A stretch of 64,000 nucleotides of DNA from Glutamicibacter ardleyensis (GTDB lineage: Bacteria; Actinomycetota; Actinomycetes; Actinomycetales; Micrococcaceae), in contig NZ_BMKX01000002.1 of assembly GCF_014644555.1 (NCBI RefSeq), forward strand, positions 372,001 through 436,000, written 5' to 3'. The translations under genes were made by a program, and so were the position numbers. Below are positions 45,175 to 53,495 of the stretch, piece after piece. A model generated the notes under the pieces. That model was given only the letters and a program-made list of their open reading frames with translations. It had not been told where the DNA came from and did not search any database. How positions within the stretch are numbered: position 1 is the stretch's first letter; each line of letters opens with the position of its first letter.

Positions 45175-46083
45175 CTATGGGGTTGGCACTACGCGTGGCT
45201 GCAACAGGATGTTGGCGGTGGCCAGACCGGCTGGGCGGAAGACCTTTGCGCCGTAGACCTGGAGGCCACGAACGATGTTCGCGAAGCGCTTCTCTTCACG
45301 GATCGCTTCAACCTGAGTGAGCTGCATAGCGAATGAGGATGCAGCAGCCACACCTGCGGTGATGACCTTGTAATCCTTGTTCGCGCCGGCGCCACCAACG
45401 GTGGCAAGGTTGTTTGACACGAGCACATCGAAGCCCGCACCACGGCCAACCTGGCCATTGAGCAGGGGCACGAGGCTACCGGAGGCAGACAGGTCGGTGT
45501 AGCGCTTGTCCATGAGCAGCGCAGAAACGAACTCAGGGTTGACCACGACGTAGCGACCAACGGTAGGTACACCGTTCACATCCAGCTTCTCGCGAAGCTT
45601 GATCAGCACCTGGTAAGCGGTGGTCTGAGTTGCAGCGTCTGCAAACGCTGGGTCATCATCGATGACCTTGGCATCTCCGAGCTTGTTGCCGGTGAGCGCG
45701 TTGGTCTTGATGAGAGAGGCGATGTACTTGTCTACCTTGTCGCGGAGGCCGGTGCCGGCCTGAGCCACGCCGGAGCCCTCGAAGTTACCCGCGGCCTGGG
45801 TCCGGTCAATGTCGTTGACACGGAAGCCGAAGTAATCGCCCTGATCGATGATCAGCTTGGCGCCGGTGTCGGTCAGATCCTCGAAAGTGAGGTCGGTGTC
45901 CTTGGCGTAGGAGCGGATGGTAGGTGCGCCCACGGAGGTCACGTTGACGGTGTCTCCCATCTGGCGGATCTGGCCCTCGTAGTCACGGTTGCAGATCTGT
46001 GGCTGCGCGAACACGAGCGCCTGCTCGAATGGTTCGAGAATTGCGGCGGACCACAGTTCTGGGATGAAGTTTTCGATAGCCAT
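45175..46083 (-). CDS. Major capsid protein
   Basis: A 302-residue protein: IENFIPELWSAAILEPFEQALVFAQPQICNRDYEG at the N-terminus, GDTVNVTSVGAPTIRSY, a long domain with LREKLDVNGVPTVGRYVVVNPEF (the P-domain helix and strand of the HK97/P22-like fold) and a C-terminal KRFANIVRGLQVYGAKVFRPAG. It forms the icosahedral shell. Lies after the scaffold gene with GGAG ten bases before the ATG. Confidence 0.9.
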   Translation of the reverse strand: MAIENFIPELWSAAILEPFEQALVFAQPQICNRDYEGQIRQMGDTVNVTSVGAPTIRSYAKDTDLTFEDLTDTGAKLIIDQGDYFGFRVNDIDRTQAAGNFEGSGVAQAGTGLRDKVDKYIASLIKTNALTGNKLGDAKVIDDDPAFADAATQTTAYQVLIKLREKLDVNGVPTVGRYVVVNPEFVSALLMDKRYTDLSASGSLVPLLNGQVGRGAGFDVLVSNNLATVGGAGANKDYKVITAGVAAASSFAMQLTQVEAIREEKRFANIVRGLQVYGAKVFRPAGLATANILLQPRVVPTP

Positions 46084-46100
46084 GGCGGCTTATCTCCTGA

Positions 46101-46988
46101 CTAACCCTCTTTGGGGTTGGTGGCGAGGGTCTTGAGTCGGCCCTCTTTGTTGGCTTTGAGGATTTCTGCCGGAGACATACCGGCTAGATCTTCACGGCTG
46201 AGCTGGTGTTGACCAGTGCCGTTTCCTCCTGTGAGATCGCCTCCGCCACGTGCCGCCGCCGCCTGGACGCGTAGTGACTTGTCGGCTTCAACCGCTGCCT
46301 TGACTACTGTTTCCACCTGGGAATTGAAGTCGTCTGCGGCAGGGTCGAAATCCTTGACTTTGTTCATGAAGCTCATGGAGTCAAGAAGTTTGGTGGCATC
46401 CGCATTGTTGACGGATGCTGCGGTGAAGACTCCGAGCTGACGTTTGGCGTCTAGCGCGTCGTTCTTCCATGTGTCTCGTTCGCCGGTGAGCGTGTCGCGT
46501 TCCCCGGTGACGGTTTCAAGTAGCTTGGCTGGGTCTGGTTCGTCTGCGACGAGGCCCAAAGCTTTGGCGATGTCCTGCGTGTAGGAGGACTGCGCGTCTT
46601 TGACGGCTTTCGCTACTGCGTCTTGGATCGCGGTTTCGCGTCCGTCTGCGAGCTTGGCTTTGTCGGCGCGTAGCCCCTGCACGAGGTTCCAGGCCTTTTC
46701 AGCGTTGAATTCCTCGTCACTGCCCCACGGTGGGGCGTTGGTGGTGGCCTGTGTGCCCGTGACGGTGGTTTCGGTGGTAGTTGTCTCAGCGCCAGCTGTC
46801 GTGGCTCCTGCGCCAGAACCATCGTCGGTTGTGCCGGTGGCCCCGGTGTTGGTTGCTCCTGTGTCACCGCCCGCGTTCGCATTCATCTGAGCGATGCCGA
46901 ACGTCTTGAAGTGGAACGCCATAAGCGCTTCGATTCCACCCGGTGCGGTGATGTCGATCCCGTGCGGGAACTGCTTGTTCATGGACAC
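46101..46988 (-). CDS. Scaffolding protein
   Basis: A 295-residue protein: Thr/Gly/Ala-rich low-complexity segment (about 38-90), then an acidic, helical, coiled-coil core (LVQGLRADKAKLADGRETAIQDAVAKAVKDAQ; TGERDTLTGERDTWKND) and a polar C-terminal end. This composition and the place just before the capsid gene are typical of phage scaffolds that guide shell assembly and are then lost. GTG start with AGGAGG five bases upstream. Confidence 0.85.
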   Translation of the reverse strand: MSMNKQFPHGIDITAPGGIEALMAFHFKTFGIAQMNANAGGDTGATNTGATGTTDDGSGAGATTAGAETTTTETTVTGTQATTNAPPWGSDEEFNAEKAWNLVQGLRADKAKLADGRETAIQDAVAKAVKDAQSSYTQDIAKALGLVADEPDPAKLLETVTGERDTLTGERDTWKNDALDAKRQLGVFTAASVNNADATKLLDSMSFMNKVKDFDPAADDFNSQVETVVKAAVEADKSLRVQAAAARGGGDLTGGNGTGQHQLSREDLAGMSPAEILKANKEGRLKTLATNPKEG

Positions 46989-47043
46989 TTTGCCCTCCTG
47001 GGGTTTGGTGAAGCTCCTGGCACCTCGCCAAGGCCTAGATAGG

Positions 47044-48183
47044 TCAACTGCGTGTAGCGCCGAGGTTCAACTGCTCCCGGTAGCGTTTGCGTAGCTGAGG
47101 GGTGTTTTTGACAATGTCGCGGATCTTGGCGCGCGCCTCGTTGAGGTCTGCACGGTAGGCCGCTTGTTCCTGCGGGGTGGCTAACGCAAGTTCACGTTTC
47201 GCCTTACGCACTGCCCGTTCAGCAGCGCGGAGATCATCCCGGTTCTTTTCCAGTTCCGGGTCGTATTTGACCGCGTCATGCGGGATGGACAGGCCGGGGA
47301 GGTATGCGACGAGCGAGCACACACAGTTGGGATGCTTGAATCCGTCTTCACGTGCTTGCTCCACAGTGGAGTGCACATGAACTTCGATGTAGCGCCCATC
47401 GATGGTGGCGTGCTCGATCATCTGAGTTCCAGCGGGGCCTCTGATGGAAAGGATTTTCTTAGCCCACCGTGCGCAACGGTCGCACGCGTCCTGACGAACA
47501 ATCGGGGTGACGAGATCCAGCCCGTAATGGCCCATCTGATCGTTGTGCGCCTCATCCCATGACCGCATGATCGCGGTCCGGGTCGCCATTTCCGTGTACG
47601 TCGCCAGATTCCAGTTACGCCCTGACTTATCCACAAATCCATACACACCCTGTGCGAGGAATTCACGCCATGCGTCCTGCTGTGCAAGACGGTTCGTGGT
47701 GGCGCCGAGGATCGCGTTGGTGACGTTCCTGCCAATGACTTTCTGGTACACGTCATCGGGGTAACGGAGGATGCGATTGTGCAGGTCTGAGAGCTTGTTG
47801 ACGAGGTCTGCTTTGACGTAGGCCGCGGCGACGGAGCCAACCACAGCCCCACTGACTACGGCTATGTCGGTGGTGATCCCCAGCGCGGATAGCTGTTGGA
47901 TCACTGCCTGCCGGCCACCTTCCACTGAGGAGGCCATGACAGCCTCCACAGTTTCCGGCATCCGGGTCTCCAGCTCAGCGACAATCTCACGGGCTGCTTG
48001 GCGTAGCTTGCCCATACGCAAGTACATTTCCTCTAGGCCTGGGGTGTTCTGTCCGGTGAGGACTTCCACCTGAATGGCTTTGAGGAGGCGTTGTTCTGCG
48101 TCTGCGTACATTTCGACTACGTCACGGGCTAGACGGTCGATCACGTCGGCCATGTCCATGTCTTCCGGGGGAATCCATGCCAC
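47044..48183 (-). CDS. Phage minor capsid protein 2 / MuF-like
   Basis: A 379-residue protein with a helical N-terminal part and a MuF-like end that carries Cys pairs (RQDACDRCARWAKKILS, HPNCVCSLVAYLPG) and His residues (YIEVHVHSTVEQARED). Families of this type (minor capsid protein 2, head morphogenesis) are packed in low copy near the portal and may be ejected with the DNA. C-terminus is a charged coiled coil. GTG start. Confidence 0.83.
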   Translation of the reverse strand: MAWIPPEDMDMADVIDRLARDVVEMYADAEQRLLKAIQVEVLTGQNTPGLEEMYLRMGKLRQAAREIVAELETRMPETVEAVMASSVEGGRQAVIQQLSALGITTDIAVVSGAVVGSVAAAYVKADLVNKLSDLHNRILRYPDDVYQKVIGRNVTNAILGATTNRLAQQDAWREFLAQGVYGFVDKSGRNWNLATYTEMATRTAIMRSWDEAHNDQMGHYGLDLVTPIVRQDACDRCARWAKKILSIRGPAGTQMIEHATIDGRYIEVHVHSTVEQAREDGFKHPNCVCSLVAYLPGLSIPHDAVKYDPELEKNRDDLRAAERAVRKAKRELALATPQEQAAYRADLNEARAKIRDIVKNTPQLRKRYREQLNLGATRS

Positions 48184-48197
48184 GCTGGCCCCCTAAC

Positions 48198-49715
48198 CTA
48201 AAACTTGATTTTGGTAGGGTCTGTGACTGGGGTGCCGCGTTCCTTTTGGATCGCGTCTACCTCATCGTTGATCTCAGTGCTTGACCAGTTGGGGTGGAGC
48301 ATCCGCACTTTCTGCTCAATGCTGATAGCCTCAGCGGCGTTCAGTTGTGAGAGGGTCGCTGCCATGACCTGTGGGGCCACGTCGGTTTGCTTCGGGAACT
48401 GGACGTTGACCGTGTCCATCTTCATGGTGGTGCCGTACACAAAGCTCTGAACTTCCAACGCTGATTTGCCTAGCTCAGTGAGCGCGGCTTTCCAGTAATG
48501 GATTTTCTTGTTGCGGGTACGGTTGGACAGTTCACGTCGGCTGTTGACCTCTGTTGCGGTCAAGTTGCTTACCATGTCGTCACCGCCGAACGATGCGCCG
48601 GAGTAGCCTGCGGTTCGGAGGATCTGCCCCATGATGTCTTTGGTGGTGGCGATGAGCTGTGCTGAGCGGATCTCAGGTTGAATGAGGGTGACGGGTGAGC
48701 CGTCTTTCAGTGAGCCAATGCCTTGCAGGGGTGAGTAGATTTCACGGTTACTGTCGAACGTGGAGCCTTGCCCCGGCCCGTTGTCCTGCAATGCTGTGGA
48801 GTTCACGACTGCGCGCGCCTTGCTCAGGTTGATTTCCCGCATGAGCGCCGAGTACGTTTCATCGGCTGCATCAAACAAGCCCTCTAGCTGGTCAAAGTCG
48901 CTACGTCCCATGAGTGATAGCCCAGGCACGTTGCGGTATCCGCGGTTAGGGCGGATGTTCGGCACGTATACGGCGGTGAGGCCGGTAGCGCCGGTCATCT
49001 GGCGTGAGTCGGTATCGACTATCTCAGCAGCCCATGCAGAGTCTGGGTGGTCATCCAATGGGATACGGACACCTAGGGTGTTGTCGTCTCCCATGAATAG
49101 CCCGTATTCGATGAACCCGCGTTCGTGGCGTTCAAGGAACCGGAAGACCTGCCCTTTGCCTCCACCGGAGAGTTTCTGCCAGAACGTCACTGCTTGCAAC
49201 TGGCCACGCTGCCACTCTGGGATAGCTGAGTCAGCGTCTTGCGCGTCGATGGTTACCCAGTCGCCGGCTTCTATGTCCCACACGATGCGTAGGTACACGC
49301 CTGTGAGGGCGGCTTGCAGTTCACCGGCTTCTAGGAGTTCGGAGGCGGTCTGTGGTGTGCCAAAGATGTTGCTGATAGCGTCCTGCGTGGTCTTGTCCTG
49401 CGAAGTGCCGTCACCTACAACGAATGTTGGAGGCTCAGCGAAGAGCAGATCAGAGGACGTGCGTGCGAGGTCAGCAGGGATTGGCAGGTGCAAACGCTTT
49501 TGTGATGCGCTGGACTGCGGGGAGCCGTGGAACATCCGTTTGGCCACACCAACAATCCCACCCTTTTGGAACCCTGAACGGTTGTCCTGTGCACCGTAGA
49601 GACTGGCCAGTGTGGACACGTCCCCGGTATACCAGGCGTTCCACTTGCTGATGTCCTTTTGCAACCGGTCATACGGTGCTGGTGGCCATTTAGTGTCGGA
49701 TGTTGGCAGTGGCAC
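48198..49715 (-). CDS. Portal protein (SPP1 gp6 type)
   Basis: A 505-residue protein that matches the SPP1-like portal layout: WNAWYTGDVSTLASLY near the N-terminus, LPIPADLARTSSDLLFAEPP, IVWDIEAGDWVTIDAQDADSAIPEW, and GASFGGDDMVSNLTATEVNSRRELSNRTRNKK before the crown helices. It forms the dodecameric channel for DNA. Between terL and the minor capsid gene. GTG start, AGGAGG six bases upstream. Confidence 0.92.
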   Translation of the reverse strand: MPLPTSDTKWPPAPYDRLQKDISKWNAWYTGDVSTLASLYGAQDNRSGFQKGGIVGVAKRMFHGSPQSSASQKRLHLPIPADLARTSSDLLFAEPPTFVVGDGTSQDKTTQDAISNIFGTPQTASELLEAGELQAALTGVYLRIVWDIEAGDWVTIDAQDADSAIPEWQRGQLQAVTFWQKLSGGGKGQVFRFLERHERGFIEYGLFMGDDNTLGVRIPLDDHPDSAWAAEIVDTDSRQMTGATGLTAVYVPNIRPNRGYRNVPGLSLMGRSDFDQLEGLFDAADETYSALMREINLSKARAVVNSTALQDNGPGQGSTFDSNREIYSPLQGIGSLKDGSPVTLIQPEIRSAQLIATTKDIMGQILRTAGYSGASFGGDDMVSNLTATEVNSRRELSNRTRNKKIHYWKAALTELGKSALEVQSFVYGTTMKMDTVNVQFPKQTDVAPQVMAATLSQLNAAEAISIEQKVRMLHPNWSSTEINDEVDAIQKERGTPVTDPTKIKF

Positions 49716-49731
49716 GTTGAGCCTCCTAAGT

Positions 49732-51066
49732 TTAGGCGGCTACCCGGTAGTTCACCCGGCGAGCCCACATTTGTTCGGTAGTTGCTACTGCGTAGCGGAT
49801 CGCGTCACAGGAGTGGTCAGCGGTCTTGAGTGGCTTGTCCCGGCCCTTGAGCTGTTCGTCTGGGTCCCATGAATAGCCGGGAAGCTCAGAGATCAGACCG
49901 TGGCACAGCGATGACACGAGGAGGAGTTTCTGAGACATGAGAGACGCGACTTTACGGATGCCGTAGGTGACATCGTTTTCTGCGTGTTCCACGTTCGTTA
50001 CCCCGTCCACGAGGAGCTGTGTTTGCAGGGATGCTGCGGAAGGGTCGATGATGAGGAATCGTGGTTCTAGGAACCCGTCATCCCTTGGCCGTTCCGGTGT
50101 GGAGTCTGGGAGGTGTTTCTTACCTATCCACGAGATCAGCCGTTCGGACAGTTGCTTGTCCGTGAGGCGGATTTCGCCGTCTTTGGACACGTGGCGGTAT
50201 TCGTCTATGGCGTAGAGTCGCCCGTCAATGCCCATCCCCAGGAGGATTGCACTGGTCGGGTTGGTCGTACCGTAGTCGAGGCCCACACACAGCAGGTCTT
50301 CCATCTCTGGGAGGTCTTCCCACTGCACGAGGTGGCCACCGTCTTTAGGTCGGTCCCGGTTGAATTGGGCTGCGTCCCACATGTCGTAGATCGCGCCCTC
50401 AGCAGATACCCACAGTCCGAGGATGAACCTGCGGAACCACAGCCCCGTGTATTCACGGCGTAGCGAGTTCTTATAGTCGTCGGACAGGCTGGGGTTGTCG
50501 TCAATGGTGAAGTGAAATCGCTTCCACCCAATGAGTTTTACCTCTGGGTCTGGATGGTCGATCTTGTCCAGGTACTCAGTTTTCAGCCAATGGGAGGGTG
50601 AGTCTGGGTTGGTCGTTCCGAAGAGCTTGGCGCCGTCTACGGACATGCGCCCTAGTAGCTGTTTGAAGAACTCCACGGGTAACACGGTGACCTCGTCAAC
50701 GTATGCCCCGCCTACCGTCATACCGCGGATCTTTGATTCCGCTTTCTGATCGTTCGCGCCTACCACGTGGACACGTCGCCCAAAGATGCGGGCAGTCGGT
50801 GAGCCTTGGCGGTAGTGGACGTGCTGGGCAACCATGTTCAGTGCCGGTTCGGATTCGATAGGTTCGAACACGTTACGGAAGATGGAGTCTTTATTTTTGC
50901 CAATCATGATCAGCTGCCCGTTGGGTGGGGCAGTGATAACAAACGCTAGCCACCGGAGGATTGAGGCGAAGGTTTTGCCGGAGCGGATCGCGCCTTCGTA
51001 AATGTTGACACGGCCCTCAGCGTTGGCGACAGCTGTTATTTGCCGGTCAGACATTACGTTGGCCAC
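49732..51066 (-). CDS. Terminase large subunit
   Basis: A 444-residue packaging ATPase/nuclease. Walker A EGAIRSGKT (24-32), Walker B GGAYVDEV with Asp124-Glu125, and coupling motif GTTNPDSPSHW; the RNase H-like nuclease half starts at CVGLDYGTTNP with Asp264 and has another acid in FLIIDPSA. It belongs to the SPP1/PBSX-like large-terminase group. GTG start with GGAGG eight bases upstream, three bases after terS. Confidence 0.95.
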   Translation of the reverse strand: MANVMSDRQITAVANAEGRVNIYEGAIRSGKTFASILRWLAFVITAPPNGQLIMIGKNKDSIFRNVFEPIESEPALNMVAQHVHYRQGSPTARIFGRRVHVVGANDQKAESKIRGMTVGGAYVDEVTVLPVEFFKQLLGRMSVDGAKLFGTTNPDSPSHWLKTEYLDKIDHPDPEVKLIGWKRFHFTIDDNPSLSDDYKNSLRREYTGLWFRRFILGLWVSAEGAIYDMWDAAQFNRDRPKDGGHLVQWEDLPEMEDLLCVGLDYGTTNPTSAILLGMGIDGRLYAIDEYRHVSKDGEIRLTDKQLSERLISWIGKKHLPDSTPERPRDDGFLEPRFLIIDPSAASLQTQLLVDGVTNVEHAENDVTYGIRKVASLMSQKLLLVSSLCHGLISELPGYSWDPDEQLKGRDKPLKTADHSCDAIRYAVATTEQMWARRVNYRVAA

Positions 51067-51069
51067 GGG

Positions 51070-51537
51070 CTAATCCTCCGTGACTGTCGGCAATTCCTGT
51101 TCGGTCGCTTCGCGTGCTTCGATCTCGGCGGCTTTCGCTTTGGCGCCTTCCAAGAATCCGAGTAGAGCGGCTTTCACTTCGCCACTGTTGTCCTCTGGGA
51201 TACGTTCGTTGAGGCCTAGGTACTGTGCGCGACGGTTTTGCAGGTTGATGAGCCGGTCTATGGCCCATAGGTCGCCGGTGATGATCTTGGGCCAGATAGC
51301 CCGTAGTGCGTCATCGAGGCGGGATAGCTCAAGGGCGAGTACTTCCTTGGCTTCCTCGCGGGGGATCTCTAAGATCGCGCGTTTCACGGCTTTCTGCACG
51401 GTGCCCCGGTTGGCGTAGCCTATGTTGGCTTCCGCTATCTGCTCATAGGTTGCGCCGGCTTTGCGCAGTTCAAGCGCTTTCTTTTGGCGTTCGCGTGTGT
51501 TCGCGATGCGGTTGTCCCGCGCTGATGAGTTACCCAT
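51070..51537 (-). CDS. Terminase small subunit
   Basis: A 155-residue protein. N-terminal helix-turn-helix (KALELRKAGATYEQIAEANIGYANRGTVQKAVKRAI) for recognition of the packaging site, a helical oligomerisation core (LALELSRLDDALRAIWPKI...AIDRLINLQNRRAQYLGL), and an acidic end that contacts TerL. First gene of the late operon after two tiny ORFs. Confidence 0.88.
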   Translation of the reverse strand: MGNSSARDNRIANTRERQKKALELRKAGATYEQIAEANIGYANRGTVQKAVKRAILEIPREEAKEVLALELSRLDDALRAIWPKIITGDLWAIDRLINLQNRRAQYLGLNERIPEDNSGEVKAALLGFLEGAKAKAAEIEAREATEQELPTVTED

Positions 51538-51615
51538 GACGGCGTTTCCTTCCCCGCACCTGGCGGCAAAGCGTTGTACCCCTCAGCGCCTGGCGAGGGT
51601 GTGGAATGGTTTTTG

Positions 51616-51649
51616 CGTGCAGGGCCCGTTTGGGGTCGGGCCCTGCACG
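51616..51649 (-). terminator. Terminator before terS
   Basis: CGTGCAGGGCCCG (51616-51628) and CGGGCCCTGCACG (51637-51649) pair perfectly; in the minus direction CAAAAACC follows, so the U tract is weak. It separates the two tiny ORFs from terS and may reduce or pause transcription. Confidence 0.65.
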
Positions 51650-51653
51650 AGCT

Positions 51654-51785
51654 TTAGGAGCCTGACGCGGAGGACGCTGCGGAGCCTGCACGCTGGGTGA
51701 GGTTACGGTTTCCTTGCAGGTTGGCAAAGCCTTCTAGGGAGGCTATGCCTCCATCGATGTACTGACGTAGAGATCGGTTACGCAT
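51654..51785 (-). CDS. Tiny ORF B, 43 residues, paralogue of ORF A
   Basis: ATG at 51785 with TTGGAG five bases upstream. The peptide starts MRNRSLRQYIDGGIAS and ends in a Ser/Ala/Gly tail ASSASGS, like ORF A upstream, which starts MRNRLSR and ends SSGSGS. It lies between the presumed cos region and terS. Too short for normal gene calls; the paired homologous starts and ends and good ribosome sites argue that it is real. Function unknown. Confidence 0.6.
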   Translation of the reverse strand: MRNRSLRQYIDGGIASLEGFANLQGNRNLTQRAGSAASSASGS

Positions 51786-51799
51786 TGGGTCTCCAAGGG

Positions 51800-51913
51800 T
51801 TAGGAACCTGAACCTGAGCTGCCGGCACTGGATGCGCGGCGGGAAAGACGGCTAGTAATGCCACGGGTTGCACGGGCGATGCCAGCACGCACACGAGATA
51901 GTCGGTTACGCAA
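51800..51913 (-). CDS. Tiny ORF A, 37 residues, basic
   Basis: TTG at 51913 with a GAGGGGGTG ribosome site seven bases upstream. The peptide is very basic (MRNRLSRVRAGIARATRG then SRLSRRASSAGSSGSGS), suggesting nucleic-acid contact. The stop is 14 bp before the start of ORF B. The first DNA codons of both ORFs share the string TGCGTAACCGA, evidence of duplication. Confidence 0.55.
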   Translation of the reverse strand: MRNRLSRVRAGIARATRGITSRLSRRASSAGSSGSGS

Positions 51914-51945
51914 AGTTGTTCACCCCCTCATTGGCGCATGAGAAA

Positions 51946-51971
51946 AGCCCCCACAATCATTTGTGAGGGCT
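51946..51971 (-). terminator. Terminator of the right-arm operon
   Basis: AGCCC.CACAA pairs with TTGTG.GGGCT around a short loop with one mismatch; in the minus direction CTTTTCTC follows. It marks the end of right-arm transcription and the junction with the late genes. Confidence 0.78.
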
Positions 51972-51994
51972 TATCTGCGGGGTATGGGGGAAGT

Positions 51995-52459
51995 TTAGAG
52001 GAGGTCGCTTATGTCGATGCCTAGGCGGTCAGCTAGCAGGCGCATACGCTTCATTACCTGTTTGCCTTCGCGGTAGTAACCAAATCCAGCTTTTTTGTAA
52101 TCAAAGCCTAGGATGCGGGCTTGGATGCGCATGGCTTGTTCGCATTCCTCAGCGGTCTGGTAAACCTCTGAGAAGTAGAAGCGGGAATCGTAGAGGCCAG
52201 CGAACTGGGCTTTCTGCTGTGCGTCCTGTTTCTTGTAGGACGCTTTGATTGCGTCCCATTCGGCGCGTGCGTCTTCCTCCAGGTCGTCGGTGTAGTCCAC
52301 GTCTGCGAGCGGGTCGGGTAGCTCTTCGGCGGGAACGCCTGTGAGCGCGTCCAGATCCAAGCCACTGTCCATGTCGAGGTCTAACCCCTGGGTGAGCGCG
52401 TTTACGTCCAGCCCTCCACCTAGTAGGGCGGAGAGGTCTAGTTCGTTATCGTTGCTCAT
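51995..52459 (-). CDS. Acidic phage protein paired with the PAPS-reductase-like gene
   Basis: A 154-residue protein. N-terminal 60 residues are very acidic with Leu/Asp repeats (GLDLDMDSGLDLDALTG), followed by a helical, Lys-rich domain (AIKASYKKQDAQQKAQFAGLYDSRFYFSEVYQ) and GFGYYREGKQVMKRMRLLADRLGIDISDLL. It overlaps the end of the upstream gene by 14 bases, so the two are coupled. No family recognised; the acidic half could mimic DNA or serve as a partner surface. Confidence 0.75.
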   Translation of the reverse strand: MSNDNELDLSALLGGGLDVNALTQGLDLDMDSGLDLDALTGVPAEELPDPLADVDYTDDLEEDARAEWDAIKASYKKQDAQQKAQFAGLYDSRFYFSEVYQTAEECEQAMRIQARILGFDYKKAGFGYYREGKQVMKRMRLLADRLGIDISDLL

Positions 52460-53213
52460 TGCGGATCAGGTCCAATTCGACTAGTGGGAACCATTCGAGG
52501 ATGGTGGCAAAATCTTCGGGTGCGTGTTCACGCAGTGGGACGAGGAACTGAGCGGCCAGCCCGTCAAAGGTGCGCCCGCTGTTCTTGACGAGTTTCCCAG
52601 TCCTTGGGTGAGGGCGTAGGAACCATTCGTAGTCTGGTGGCAGGTCGATGCCTTCGGCTGCGATACGGTCGTAGCATTCGCCACGTGTCCAGTCCCAGAT
52701 GATCGCTAAGCGGTTCTTGGAGGTCGTGAGTGGCCCGGTTTTCTTGATGAAGGTACGGCGGGCGATGCTGTCGGCTGCACGAACGCCTGTGCAGATGAGA
52801 GTGTCATCTGGCAGGTCGTGGTCTTCGCGGTACATCTGCTGCATGTCTTCGAACGACGGTTCGGGCATGTGTGAGGCTTCGATGATCCAGGTGCGGTCTA
52901 TCGGCTGGTAGACCCCGGCGTTCCACATGCGGTACATCGCAGGGTGTGGGAACGTGGTTACCTTTGTCTTGAATACGTCCTCGTAGTACTCCACGGACTC
53001 TTTGGTGAATTTGAGGCCTGGGACTAGTTCGTAGTAGATGGGGTGGATGTTCTGGGGTTTGATGCCACTGTCTAGCATGGCAAGCCATGCTGCGAGGGCG
53101 TCTTTCCCGCGGGAGAAGCTGAGCATGAGTGGTACGTCTCGCTCGGCTAGGTCTTTGCGGAGTTGTTCACTGGTTGGCCAGTTTGCGCCTACCCCGTTAA
53201 ACGTGATTGGCAT
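52446..53213 (-). CDS. PAPS reductase-like (PP-loop) protein
   Basis: A 255-residue adenine-nucleotide alpha-hydrolase-fold protein. PP-loop variant SFSRGKDAL at residues 32-40 (canonical SxSGGKDS), then the family landmarks PIYYELVPGLKFTKESVEYYE, IICTGVRAADSIARR-like (LICTGVRAADSIARR) and IWDWTRGECYDRIAAEGI. Phage members of this group are often called phosphoadenosine phosphosulfate reductase, but sulfate reduction is unlikely; relatives include DndC and IbrA of DNA modification or regulation. The last Ser of the loop is replaced by Ala39. Confidence 0.83.
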   Translation of the reverse strand: MPITFNGVGANWPTSEQLRKDLAERDVPLMLSFSRGKDALAAWLAMLDSGIKPQNIHPIYYELVPGLKFTKESVEYYEDVFKTKVTTFPHPAMYRMWNAGVYQPIDRTWIIEASHMPEPSFEDMQQMYREDHDLPDDTLICTGVRAADSIARRTFIKKTGPLTTSKNRLAIIWDWTRGECYDRIAAEGIDLPPDYEWFLRPHPRTGKLVKNSGRTFDGLAAQFLVPLREHAPEDFATILEWFPLVELDLIRNEQR

Positions 53214-53346
53214 TGTTTTGTTTCTCCTGTGCGGCTTTTTCGGCTTTCCAGTTTCGGCTACATCCCGCCATAAATACGATGATTGCGGCGGCGAGGACGG
53301 CCCAGATGATGGTTGCTACTATGAGGGTGATTACTAGAGTTTCCAT
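53197..53346 (-). CDS. Small single-pass membrane protein, 49 residues
   Basis: ATG at 53346. Residues 4-28 form one membrane helix (LVITLIVATIIWAVLAAAII), then a short basic, Gln/Asn-rich tail ending NNANHV. There is no ribosome site: the -10 TAGACT of a strong promoter lies six bases upstream, so this is the leaderless first gene of a transcript that continues into the PAPS-reductase-like gene, whose start it overlaps. Possible role at the membrane in lysogens; unknown. Confidence 0.65.
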   Translation of the reverse strand: METLVITLIVATIIWAVLAAAIIVFMAGCSRNWKAEKAAQEKQNNANHV

Positions 53347-53401
53347 GTTTAGAGTCTAAACACTCTTATCTATAGTGTCAACACCCTAAACACACTATAA
53401 T
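53347..53401 (-). promoter_or_regulatory. Operator-promoter region 1
   Basis: Minus-strand promoter TTGACA (53376-53381), 17-base spacer, TAGACT (53353-53358). The -10 lies inside GTTTAGAGTCTAAAC (53347-53361), a perfect palindrome about one central base. A second half-site CCCTAAAC (53384-53391) flanks the -35. A plus-strand TATAAT (53396-53401) points to the divergent HTH gene. The whole looks like a repressor-controlled divergent switch. Confidence 0.8.
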
Positions 53402-53495
53402 TGAACAAGTCGCCAAAAAGCGCGGGAACAAGCAGACGCGCCCACACACCATGTGGGTAGGCTCTAAACATCCCGCCATACCCGGAAGGTACGAA

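Noticed and set aside
48760-49599. 279-codon plus-strand frame
   Set aside because: Antisense to the portal gene, Ser/Pro/Arg-rich with no domain.
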